Shown piece after piece: positions 41,887-50,376 of a stretch of DNA of 64,000 nucleotides; position 1 is the first letter of the stretch; the number at the start of each line of letters is the position of its first letter. The DNA comes from CAZUHB01 sp964620445 (GTDB lineage: Bacteria > Planctomycetota > B15-G4 > CAYZWU01), in contig CAZUHB010000002.1 in NCBI GenBank assembly GCA_964620445.1, positions 62,001-126,000 on the forward strand, read 5' to 3'. Made by a program: the position numbers and the translations under genes. The notes under the pieces were generated by a model. That model did no database searches and had not been told where the DNA came from. It saw only the letters and a program-made list of their open reading frames with translations.

Positions 41887-43236
41887 ATGTGTGATCAGAT
41901 CTATCCTTTCATCCTCCTGTTCGTGGGCTGCATCGTTTTGCTCGGCCTCTTTCCGTCGTGCGTGGCCATGCCCGATTCGAACGGCCCGGCCGGTTTCGAG
42001 GAGACTCTCGCCCTGCTTCAGGCGCAGAGCGAAGTGACTCTACTCAGCGATCGCGAGGGCCAAGGTCGTGTCGCCGTCGTACCCGAATTCAACGGCCGTG
42101 TCATGATGTCCGGGTGGAACGGCTCGGGCAGTCCGCGGCTCGGCTGGGTCAACGAACCGGTGGTCACGGGCAAGGAACGGAATCCGGCCTTCATCAACCA
42201 CGGCGGTGCCGAGCGGCTCTGGCTTTCGCCCGAGGGAGGACAGTTCGCTCTCTTTTTCAAGCCGGGGGATCCCTTCGATCTCGAACACTGGTGGACGCCG
42301 ACGACCTTCAACAGCGATCCCTATGAAGTCCTCGACCAGTCGGAACGCCACATCGCGATGGCGCGCGACATGAGGCTTTCCAACTACCAGGGAACGTCTT
42401 TCCATTTCCGCGTGCTCCGGACGGTGGCGATCGTGGAGAGGGACGACCTGAACGACGAGAACGATTTCGAGATCCCCTCGTCTTTGGACTTCGTCGGATT
42501 CACGACGCGCAACGTTCTCACCAACAGGGGTTTCAGCCCTTTGTCGATGAAGAACGGGCTCGTCTCCCTCTGGATCCTGAGCCAGTTCGACGCCAATCGC
42601 GACACATGGGTGATCTTCCCGTACAAAACGGACGCCAAGGGCGGCAAGGGACCGCGCATCAACGACGACTATTTCGGCAAGGTTCCGTCCGAACGGCTAC
42701 GGACGCTCCCCGAGCTGGAGTGTTCGCTCTTCAAGTGCGACGGCCGCAGGCGCACCAAGATCGGCCTGTCCCAGGGGCGGGCGCGGAACAGGATCGGGAG
42801 CATCGATTTCGGCCGCAACATTCTCACGGTGGTGACCTTCAACATGCCCAGAGAAGGCGCCTTTGCGAACAACTCGTGGAAGATCCAGGACGAGCCTTTC
42901 GCCGGAGATGTGGTCAACAGCTACAACAACGGCCTCGAGGGAAAGGATGCCGATGTACCCGAGTGTTTCTACGAGCTGGAAACCTTGTCGCCGGTCAAGG
43001 AGCTGGCTCCCGGACACAGGCTGGAGCACATCAACACGACCCTCCACTTTAGCGGTCCGCTCGAGGACCTCGACACGATCAGCCGGAAGCTGCTCGGCGT
43101 CGACCTCTTTGAGGTCCAGGAGGCGATCGCTCATAGGCCGATCATCGTCGGGGAGCAGATCATCACGATAGAATCCGTGGACGATGACGAGGAGAAAGCG
43201 CCGAGGAAGATCCGCAGGGGACGGCACCCGAGGTAA
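41887..43236 (+). CDS. Exported lipoprotein, DUF6786-like
   Basis: 449 residues with a lipoprotein signal (LFPSC at about residue 25). Beta-rich sequence includes VAVVPEFNGRVMMSGWNGSG, GFTTRNVLTNRGFSPL and, near the end, RLEHINTTLHFSGPLEDLDT with KLLGVDLFEV. This resembles the DUF6786 family, which looks distantly like galactose-mutarotase folds. A sugar-related envelope function is possible. It stands behind its own promoter and 52 bp before the aldehyde dehydrogenase gene. Confidence 0.65.
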   Translation: MCDQIYPFILLFVGCIVLLGLFPSCVAMPDSNGPAGFEETLALLQAQSEVTLLSDREGQGRVAVVPEFNGRVMMSGWNGSGSPRLGWVNEPVVTGKERNPAFINHGGAERLWLSPEGGQFALFFKPGDPFDLEHWWTPTTFNSDPYEVLDQSERHIAMARDMRLSNYQGTSFHFRVLRTVAIVERDDLNDENDFEIPSSLDFVGFTTRNVLTNRGFSPLSMKNGLVSLWILSQFDANRDTWVIFPYKTDAKGGKGPRINDDYFGKVPSERLRTLPELECSLFKCDGRRRTKIGLSQGRARNRIGSIDFGRNILTVVTFNMPREGAFANNSWKIQDEPFAGDVVNSYNNGLEGKDADVPECFYELETLSPVKELAPGHRLEHINTTLHFSGPLEDLDTISRKLLGVDLFEVQEAIAHRPIIVGEQIITIESVDDDEEKAPRKIRRGRHPR

Positions 43237-43288
43237 AACCGCTCGCTCGGGTTCGCGAGCCGGGACCGATCATTCAGAGGAGGAAATC

Positions 43289-44653
43289 ATGGCACTGGAA
43301 TCGATCAATCCTGCCACGGGCACCCTCATCGAACGATTCGACGAACACACTCCCGAGGAGGTGGCGCAGATCCTGGCGGCAACGGACGAGGCATACCGAT
43401 CGGCCAGGGACGAGCCGATCGCCCGGCGCGCGCCGCTCATGGAGAAGGCCGCCCAGCTGCTGCGCGATCGCAGCGACACCTATGGTCGGACGATCTCTCT
43501 CGAAATGGGCAAGCCGATCGTCGAGTCGAGGGCCGAGGTGGAGAAGTGCGCCTGGGTCTGCGAGTATTACGCCCGGAACGCCGCGGAGATCCTGGGCAGG
43601 GAGGAGATCGAAGCCGGATACAGGCGCAGTTACGCGCGCTTCGATCCTCTCGGCACGGTTCTCGCCGTGATGCCGTGGAACTTTCCTTTCTGGCAGGTCT
43701 TCCGGTTTGCGGCACCGGCGCTCATGGCGCGGAACGCGGCGGTTCTCAAGCACTCCTCGAACGTGATGCGCTGCGCGCTCCAGATCGAGGAAGTCTTCAG
43801 GGACGCCGGTTTCGACGAGAACCTTTTTCGCGCCCTGCTCATCCCGTCGGGACCGGTGGAAGGGGTGATCGACGATCCGATCGTCAAGGCGGTGACGCTC
43901 ACGGGCAGCAATCCGGCCGGAAGCGCCGTGGCCGCGCGCGCGGGCCGGCAGATCAAGAAGACCGTGCTCGAACTCGGCGGGAGCGACGCCTTCATCGTGC
44001 TCGCCGATGCGGACCTGAATCGGGCGGCTGCCACGGCCGCCACCGCGCGGCTGATGAACTGCGGCCAGAGCTGCATCGCCGCCAAGCGCTTCATCGTGGA
44101 ACGCGGCGTGCGCGACGAGTTCGTGGCGCTTCTGGCGGCCGAGTTCGAGAAGATGAAGGTGGGCGATCCGCTCGACGAGACCGTTCAGATCGGTCCGATG
44201 GCGCGGTACGACCTGCGGGACGAGCTGGCCGACCAGGTCGAGCGTTCGACAGCGGCCGGGGCCGAGATCGTGATCGGCGGCGGGCCGATCGACGGGGAGG
44301 GCGCCTTCTTCGCGCCCACCATCCTGACCGGCGTGCGGCGCCGAATGGCCGCCTTCGACGAGGAGATCTTCGGTCCCGTGGCAGCGGTGATCGACGCGGA
44401 CGACGCCGACCATGCCGTGACGCTCGCCAACGATTCGGACTTCGGCCTCGGCGGCAGCGTCTGGACCGGCGACCTGGCAAAAGGAGAGGCCATGGCGGCG
44501 CGCATCGAATCGGGTGCTATATTCATCAACGACATGACCAAGTCCGATCCGAGGCTCCCTTTCGGGGGGATCAAGCTCTCCGGCTACGGCCGCGAGCTCT
44601 CCCACTACGGAATCAAGGAGTTCGTGAACATCAAGACCGTCGTCGTCGATTGA
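43289..44653 (+). CDS. NAD(P)-dependent succinate-semialdehyde-type aldehyde dehydrogenase
   Basis: 454 residues from ATG 43289 behind AGAGGAGG. Catalytic glutamate in VLELGGSDAFIVLADADL, catalytic cysteine in NCGQSCIAAKRFIVERG, and VLAVMPWNFPFWQVFRFAAP. The short form without an N-terminal extension, and SGAIFINDMTKSDPRLPFGG, fit the GabD/Sad subgroup of succinate-semialdehyde dehydrogenases. The physiological substrate is not certain; no GABA genes are nearby. Confidence 0.88.
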   Translation: MALESINPATGTLIERFDEHTPEEVAQILAATDEAYRSARDEPIARRAPLMEKAAQLLRDRSDTYGRTISLEMGKPIVESRAEVEKCAWVCEYYARNAAEILGREEIEAGYRRSYARFDPLGTVLAVMPWNFPFWQVFRFAAPALMARNAAVLKHSSNVMRCALQIEEVFRDAGFDENLFRALLIPSGPVEGVIDDPIVKAVTLTGSNPAGSAVAARAGRQIKKTVLELGGSDAFIVLADADLNRAAATAATARLMNCGQSCIAAKRFIVERGVRDEFVALLAAEFEKMKVGDPLDETVQIGPMARYDLRDELADQVERSTAAGAEIVIGGGPIDGEGAFFAPTILTGVRRRMAAFDEEIFGPVAAVIDADDADHAVTLANDSDFGLGGSVWTGDLAKGEAMAARIESGAIFINDMTKSDPRLPFGGIKLSGYGRELSHYGIKEFVNIKTVVVD

Positions 44654-44695
44654 CCCGGCCGCCGCACCGCCGGCCGATAAGAGAAAGGACACGCC

Positions 44696-45682
44696 ATGAG
44701 AGCGATTCTACTTGCACTGCTCGTCCTGAACGCGGGGATTCTGCCCGGGTGTATCTTCGCTGATTTCGACGTGAAGCTCTTCGAAGACTACTCCGTTCCT
44801 CTCAAGGAGTTCACCTTGAGCGGCGACGGCGACGCGAAGATCGCTGTCGTGACCGTCTCGGGCACCCTCAACAACAAGCCGGCCGAGAGCCTGGTGGTCT
44901 CCAAGCCGAGCATCGTGAAGGAGACCGTGGCGCGCCTCGGCAAGGCAGCGTCCGACAGAGACGTGAAAGCCCTGCTTCTCAAGGTCGACAGCCCCGGCGG
45001 TTCGGTCACGGCGAGCGACATCCTCCATCACGAGATCGTCAAGTTCAAGAAGCGCCGTCCCGACGTGAAGATCGTGGTGGCCATGATGGACGTGGCCGCA
45101 TCGGGCGGTTACTACATCGCCGCCGCAGGCCACAGCATCGTGGCCCATCCGACCACGGTCACGGGATCGATCGGCGTCATTTTCGTACGACCCGACCTGT
45201 CGGGACTTCTCGACATGATCGGGACCAGAACGCTCGTCACCAAATCGGGACCGCTCAAGGACATGGGCTCCCCTTTCAGGCCGGCCACCGACGAGGAGGA
45301 CAAGCTCTTCCAGGAGATGATCGACGAGTACTACGACCGGTTCGTCGAGGTCGTGGCCGAGGGCCGCGGTCTGCCCGAGGACCGGGTGCGCGCCATTGCC
45401 GACGGACGCATCTACACCGGCAAGCAGGCCAAGGAACTCGGTCTCGTGGACAGGATCGGCTATCTGAACGACGCCGTCGACGAGGCGCGCACCATCGCCG
45501 ATCTCGACGAAGGCGCACGCCTCGTGGTCTACCTCCGATCGGAGAAGGCCGACGCCGGCGTTGACGATCCGGCTGTTCTGCGCCCGGGCGGCGAGCGCCA
45601 GAGCCTCATCGATCTCGGCCTCGACAGGTTTCTGCCCGGAGCGCGGACCGGGTTCTACTACCTCTGGCTTCCCGAGATGTGA
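44696..45682 (+). CDS. SppA-type signal peptide peptidase, lipid-anchored
   Basis: 328 residues. A lipobox at ILPGC precedes a single protease domain: IAVVTVSGTLN, LLLKVDSPGGSVTASDILHH, catalytic serine in MDVAASGGYYIAAAGHSIVA, and the general-base lysine region TLVTKSGPLKDMGSPFRPAT. The short, single-domain form resembles bacterial SppA36K. It degrades cleaved signal peptides or lipoproteins in the membrane. Between the aldehyde dehydrogenase and radical SAM genes. Confidence 0.9.
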   Translation: MRAILLALLVLNAGILPGCIFADFDVKLFEDYSVPLKEFTLSGDGDAKIAVVTVSGTLNNKPAESLVVSKPSIVKETVARLGKAASDRDVKALLLKVDSPGGSVTASDILHHEIVKFKKRRPDVKIVVAMMDVAASGGYYIAAAGHSIVAHPTTVTGSIGVIFVRPDLSGLLDMIGTRTLVTKSGPLKDMGSPFRPATDEEDKLFQEMIDEYYDRFVEVVAEGRGLPEDRVRAIADGRIYTGKQAKELGLVDRIGYLNDAVDEARTIADLDEGARLVVYLRSEKADAGVDDPAVLRPGGERQSLIDLGLDRFLPGARTGFYYLWLPEM

Positions 45683-45710
45683 TAGGATAGAACCTCTTCG
45701 GGAGGACTCG

Positions 45711-46592
45711 ATGGAACCGCGCTACCAGATGCCGCTCTACCGGCCGCCGTCAGAGGCGGGCAGCCTGCTGATCCAGGCCACCTACGGGTGCCCCCACAAC
45801 CTCTGCACCTTTTGCGGCATGTACAAGAAGGTGAAATTCAAGGCGCGCCCCCTCGAAGAAGTGCTCGAGGACATCGACGGCGCGGCCCAGCTCTACGGCT
45901 CGACGGTCCGCACGATTTTTCTTCCCGACGGAAACACGATCATTCTCTCCATGAGGAAACTCCTCGCCATTCTCGAGCGGATCCAGCTCCGCTTTCCCGA
46001 TCTCGAGCGGGTCACCTGCTACGGGTCGGCGCGGTACGTGGTCAAGAAGAGTCTCGAGGACCTGAAGACGCTCCGCGAGGCCGGGCTCGAGAGGCTTCAC
46101 ATGGGTATGGAGAGCGGCGACGCGATCACGTTGAAACGGATCCGCAAGGGAACCACGCCGGAGGAGATCATCGAGGCGGGCCGCCTCGTTCGCGATGCGG
46201 GGATCGAGCTCTCGGAGTACTATCTCGTCGGCCTGGGCGGGACCGAGCGTTCCGACGATCACGCGCGCGAATCGGCAAGAGTCCTGAACGCGATCAGACC
46301 GGACTTCGTCCGGCTGCGCACCCTCGTTCCCGTGCCCGGCACCCCGCTCGGCGACGCCATCCACGAGGGGCGATTCGTTCTGCCCGGATCGTCCGAATGC
46401 ATGCGCGAACTGAGGCTTCTCGTGGAGAACCTCGACTGCGCCACGCTCCTCCTCTCCGATCACGTCTCGAATTACGTCGACCTCAACGGCCGGCTGCCCG
46501 ATCAGAAGGAAGAGCTCCTCGCCAGCCTCGACCGCTGCCTCGAAATGAGCGAGGACGAGTTCAAGACGCAGCCGCCCTGGTATATGCTCTGA
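45711..46592 (+). CDS. Radical SAM protein, unknown substrate
   Basis: 293 residues from ATG 45711 behind GGGAGGA. The cluster motif is ATYGCPHNLCTFCGMYKK, that is C-x4-C-x2-C instead of the common C-x3-C-x2-C. Later blocks (GLERLHMGMESGDAITLKRI, YYLVGLGGTERSDDHA, VPGTPLGDAIHEGRF) fit the Elp3/HemN-like radical SAM barrel. The protein is nearly only the barrel, with no B12 or TRAM domain. Ends 15 bp from a convergent gene. Confidence 0.85.
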   Translation: MEPRYQMPLYRPPSEAGSLLIQATYGCPHNLCTFCGMYKKVKFKARPLEEVLEDIDGAAQLYGSTVRTIFLPDGNTIILSMRKLLAILERIQLRFPDLERVTCYGSARYVVKKSLEDLKTLREAGLERLHMGMESGDAITLKRIRKGTTPEEIIEAGRLVRDAGIELSEYYLVGLGGTERSDDHARESARVLNAIRPDFVRLRTLVPVPGTPLGDAIHEGRFVLPGSSECMRELRLLVENLDCATLLLSDHVSNYVDLNGRLPDQKEELLASLDRCLEMSEDEFKTQPPWYML

Positions 46593-46607
46593 TCTTCGGT
46601 CCCCGGC

Positions 46608-48803
46608 TCAACCCAGCTCGTTCACATAGGCCTCGAATTCGTTCTGGAGCCTGTCCAGATCGACATCGCCGAAAACGGAGTCCAGGACCTCCCTCGCCGA
46701 GAGCTCTCCCTGCAGTCCGTCGAAGACCCGCTCGAAGTATTGCCTGTACTTGCGCGGGCCGTGACGTAAAAAGTGAACGAACGCCCAGCTCTGGGAGTAG
46801 TGCAGATCGGGATCGGCGTAGAACTCCTTCGCCCCCTGATAGAGAAACCGATCGAGCGGCACGAGGCGTGCATCCGGTTCGGTCAGCTCCCGCAGGTGGC
46901 TCTTGTGGATCTTGCCGAAGTTCCATCTCCCGCCCTCGCGTCTTGTGATCTCGTAGTATTCGGCCAGCCCCTCGTTGAGCCAGCTCGGCGGATCGACCAT
47001 GATGCGATCGAGGTACTGATGAAATCCCTCGTGGCGCACGGTGCGCATCATCGCTGCCCGGTCGGGCAGATTCCAGATCAAGAGCTGCTGGAGCATCGGC
47101 ATGTAGCAGCCGGCGGCCCACGATTGGGCCGTGCTCTGCAGATCCTCGCAATAGGCCATGAAACCCGCCTGCCCCGAGAAGAGATAGACGCGAAACTTCT
47201 TCTTCTCGAGATCCTTGATCCACTTCAGGTAGACCGTGTAGGCCGTGTACGAATCCTCGAGCAGCTTCGACGCCTGGAAACAGGTTTCGCGGTCGATGTC
47301 GGAGAAGACGTGATAGTGCTTCGACTCGTACTCGTAGATCCTCGCCCAGTTCGGACCGTTGAGCGCCTTGGCCAGCTGCCTGTTGAGATCTTCCATGTTG
47401 TCGATGGCGATTCCCTTGCGCACCGCGTTGTCGATCACGGTCTTGGCATCGTCGGGCCGCCCGGCCAGAAAGAGCTGCCACGCCAGGTCGGTGTGGACGA
47501 CCTCGACGTCGGGAAAATCCTCGAGAAGGGAGCGCATCTTGGCGAGGGCCTTCTTCTTTTCTCCCAGGTCGAAAAGGAGCGTGGCTTCCATCCTCCTCGT
47601 TCCGAAAAAGGAGGAGTCCAGTTTACAGGCGCGGCCGCAGTGGACCAGCGCCGTTTGCGGATCGCCGGCGGCTTCGACGAAAAGGGCCAGGAGATACGCG
47701 CCGAACACCTCGGGGATCTCGTCGTCCCCCAAGCTCCTGACGAATTCGAGCCCTCCCTCGAAATCGTCCGAATTGTAGAAGTCGACAGCCTTGTCCATGA
47801 TGAAGTCGAGATCGTCGCGCCTCTCTCCCGGGTAGCGTCTCCGATCGTGGCCGCTCCCCGCGGCGGCCGGCTCCCGGCTCGCGGTCTCCTTCTTCGGCTT
47901 CAACAGCCAATCGGGCAACTTTTCGGCCGCCACCCAGCCCGTCTCGAACTCATCGCGCGCTTCCTGTGCGACCGCGTCCTGGAGGCCCTGGATCCAGGAC
48001 GGCTGGATCTTCCCCTGGATAAGGATCTCGTCGAAATCGAAACCCTTGAAGCCGAAGTATCCCCACTCGCCTTTCGGTTTCGAGGCTTTGAGAAGCAGCT
48101 TGTTCCTGAAATATGCCGAGACGCGGTTGCCGGCCACCTTGACCTTCAGGTGAAAGGGTACGTTCGGCTCGGCCGGGGAGGTCTCCTTCGCATCCTTCTC
48201 CACCCAGTCGGTGCCGTTCCACAGGCTCATCCTGGCCGGCATCCACTGCACCTGGCTCCCCAGGGTGATCGACTTGAAACCGTAGTTGATCGAGAAGGCG
48301 CAGCCCTCGCCGATGCAGACACGGACGAAAGCCGTGCCCGCCCTGTTGGGGCCGGGGTAGGCCTCGCCCTTAACCTCGACCGTGTAGGGGCCGGTGAAGA
48401 GGGCGGGATGAACGTATGACTTTCCGGAATCCTCCGCGGAGCTCTCGAAATCGCCCATCTTCGCCCCGTCGTACCTGATTTTTATGGCGCCCGTCCTCCC
48501 GTTGTAGGAGAGCAGATCGCCCGAGACCAGTTTCTTCGGCGCCGGCGGGACATAGGACTTTCTGAAAGCGCAGGTTTTCAGGCAGTCCTCGATCTCGTTG
48601 CGCTTCACGCGGACATAGTTCTCGTCGCGGTGCTCGGCGAGAAGGCCGTTCAGCTCCTTCTCGGCGCTGCTCCACTTTCCGCGCGCCATGAGGGAGCGCA
48701 CCTTTTTGAAACCGCTCTCGAACTCCTCTTCTTTCTCGGCCATTGCGCCTGCCGGGCAGGCGAGAGCCCACAGCAACGCCGACAAGATCAAAATGGGCTT
48801 CAT
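46608..48803 (-). CDS. Exported multidomain metallopeptidase (DUF1080-like, TPR, DUF1570-like gluzincin)
   Basis: 731 residues with an N-terminal signal peptide ending near PAGAMA. A lectin-like beta domain (about 90-300) contains GPYTVEVKGEAYPGPNRAG and GEWGYFGFKGFDFDEILIQG. TPR-like helices follow (about 340-480). The peptidase domain has RHEGFHQYLDRI, an HExxH zinc motif, and PSWLNEGLAEYYE with the third ligand glutamate. Substrate unknown. It lies convergent to the radical SAM gene; 97 bp separate it from the next lipoprotein. Confidence 0.82.
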   Translation of the reverse strand: MKPILILSALLWALACPAGAMAEKEEEFESGFKKVRSLMARGKWSSAEKELNGLLAEHRDENYVRVKRNEIEDCLKTCAFRKSYVPPAPKKLVSGDLLSYNGRTGAIKIRYDGAKMGDFESSAEDSGKSYVHPALFTGPYTVEVKGEAYPGPNRAGTAFVRVCIGEGCAFSINYGFKSITLGSQVQWMPARMSLWNGTDWVEKDAKETSPAEPNVPFHLKVKVAGNRVSAYFRNKLLLKASKPKGEWGYFGFKGFDFDEILIQGKIQPSWIQGLQDAVAQEARDEFETGWVAAEKLPDWLLKPKKETASREPAAAGSGHDRRRYPGERRDDLDFIMDKAVDFYNSDDFEGGLEFVRSLGDDEIPEVFGAYLLALFVEAAGDPQTALVHCGRACKLDSSFFGTRRMEATLLFDLGEKKKALAKMRSLLEDFPDVEVVHTDLAWQLFLAGRPDDAKTVIDNAVRKGIAIDNMEDLNRQLAKALNGPNWARIYEYESKHYHVFSDIDRETCFQASKLLEDSYTAYTVYLKWIKDLEKKKFRVYLFSGQAGFMAYCEDLQSTAQSWAAGCYMPMLQQLLIWNLPDRAAMMRTVRHEGFHQYLDRIMVDPPSWLNEGLAEYYEITRREGGRWNFGKIHKSHLRELTEPDARLVPLDRFLYQGAKEFYADPDLHYSQSWAFVHFLRHGPRKYRQYFERVFDGLQGELSAREVLDSVFGDVDLDRLQNEFEAYVNELG

Positions 48804-48900
48804 TCCGATCGCTCCCTCTCTCTTCTTCGCGACCGGCGTCCCGTCCCCGGCGGTTGCGCGGAGGGGATCCGATCATCTACGTTCCGGCCGCGTCCGAACC

Positions 48901-50307
48901 TCACTCCCCGGCCGAAACCCCGGAGGCATCGAGGATCTCCCCGGCCAGTCCCCTCGCGTCGTCGTGGGAGATCGGCTCGACCGAGTAGGCGATTTCGAGG
49001 CAAACGTCCTTGCGCCGCGCGATCACGCTGACGACGGTCATTGTGTTCCCCATGGCGGACACCTCTTTTTTCGCGAATGTCCCCTCGCCATCGGCGAGGC
49101 CGAGCGGCGCGTAGTGCTGATCCACGATGCGGACCTGGCCTTCGCTCATCTTCTCGTCCTTGACGCGGTGGAGGCGTCCGAGGGTTTTCGTGAACGTGGC
49201 CGCGGCCTCCTCGGAACGGAACTCGTAAAGGGCTGCCAGAACGAGCTTGCTCTGAGGTGCATCCTTGGGATTGAGCATGACGAATCGAGAAATATCGAGG
49301 CCGGCCATCGCCGCATCGACCTCCTCGGCGGGAAGGAGCGAGAGCGACGCCTCGATCTGGGGACGGGTCAGGTTACTCCGGGTGTTCTGCCACGCCTCGG
49401 CATCGAAGCGGTTCTGCACGATGTCGAGTGCGCTCTCCAGATCGTATCTCGCGGTGCGGCGTTTGGAGGGATCGACAAACCACTCGGGGTGCTGGATCGT
49501 TTCGGAATCGGATGGCGGCTCGACGAAGGCGCGCTTCACCGCATCTGCGCCGGCTTGTTCGTCCAGCGCCTCGATGAACTCTTCGCCGTCATAGTAAGCG
49601 CTGGCGACATTCTGGACCATGATCCGGCAGAGGAGGAGCAGGCCCTGCTCCTTCTCGTCGAAGAGATCCTCGGGGAAGGTGCCGATGCTGCGCGTGAATG
49701 CCTCGAAGGCGTCCGTCCACCCGGCCCTGTCGCACACCGCGCGGCTCACGAACTGGGCGTGTCCCTCGACGACAGCGTTGAACGCCTGGCTCGCTTCGAG
49801 GTTCTCGACGGCACAGGCTTGCCCATGGAGGTCATATCGGAGATCGTCCGCCGCGTGCACGCATTCGTGGGCGAGTATGGCGCGCAGCCCCTCGGGGGTG
49901 TTGAGCAAGGGTTCCCCGAGGATCTCCGAGAGTTCTTCCAGGTTCTCGGGGCAAACGAGAATACTCTTCTCTTCGAAGGCGTACTTGGCGTAGATGATCG
50001 TCGAGTAGAGGGTGGCCAGTGTGTCGGCTTCCTGTTCGGCTCGCTTCTCGTCATTCAAGATGGAGACGAACTGCTGGAAGAGCTCCTCGCGAATGATCTC
50101 GCCGATCTCGTCGGCCCCGGCGAGACGGACCGACACGGTCCCGGCGAGACCCACGCCCGTTTCCTTTTCCACGAGAGGAAAAACATCGGCAACGGCAGCG
50201 GCCAGAATCTCCTCCGTGATCTCGAAGGACTGATTGCAGGCGCAAAACAGCGCCAACCACAGGCCGAGAAGCGCGAGGCCGATCCGATTCCGAAAATTCT
50301 TGTGCAT
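48901..50307 (-). CDS. Lipoprotein with HExxH peptidase motif
   Basis: 468 residues. The signal ends in LALFCAC, a lipobox. Zinc motif ILAHECVHAADDLRYDLHG and a second block AFNAVVEGHAQFVSRAVCD (candidate third ligand) suggest a gluzincin-like metallopeptidase. The C-terminal 130 residues form a separate domain (VRIVDQHYAPLGLADGEGTF, VVSVIARRKDVCLEIAYSVE). No family name can be given with confidence. Upstream of, and probably cotranscribed with, the DUF1570-like peptidase. Confidence 0.75.
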   Translation of the reverse strand: MHKNFRNRIGLALLGLWLALFCACNQSFEITEEILAAAVADVFPLVEKETGVGLAGTVSVRLAGADEIGEIIREELFQQFVSILNDEKRAEQEADTLATLYSTIIYAKYAFEEKSILVCPENLEELSEILGEPLLNTPEGLRAILAHECVHAADDLRYDLHGQACAVENLEASQAFNAVVEGHAQFVSRAVCDRAGWTDAFEAFTRSIGTFPEDLFDEKEQGLLLLCRIMVQNVASAYYDGEEFIEALDEQAGADAVKRAFVEPPSDSETIQHPEWFVDPSKRRTARYDLESALDIVQNRFDAEAWQNTRSNLTRPQIEASLSLLPAEEVDAAMAGLDISRFVMLNPKDAPQSKLVLAALYEFRSEEAAATFTKTLGRLHRVKDEKMSEGQVRIVDQHYAPLGLADGEGTFAKKEVSAMGNTMTVVSVIARRKDVCLEIAYSVEPISHDDARGLAGEILDASGVSAGE

Positions 50308-50376
50308 CGATTTCAGTTCCTTTTTTTTCCCTGCCCTCTGCTCCCCGAAGTGTCCCTTGATGGAGCGCCTTCACGA

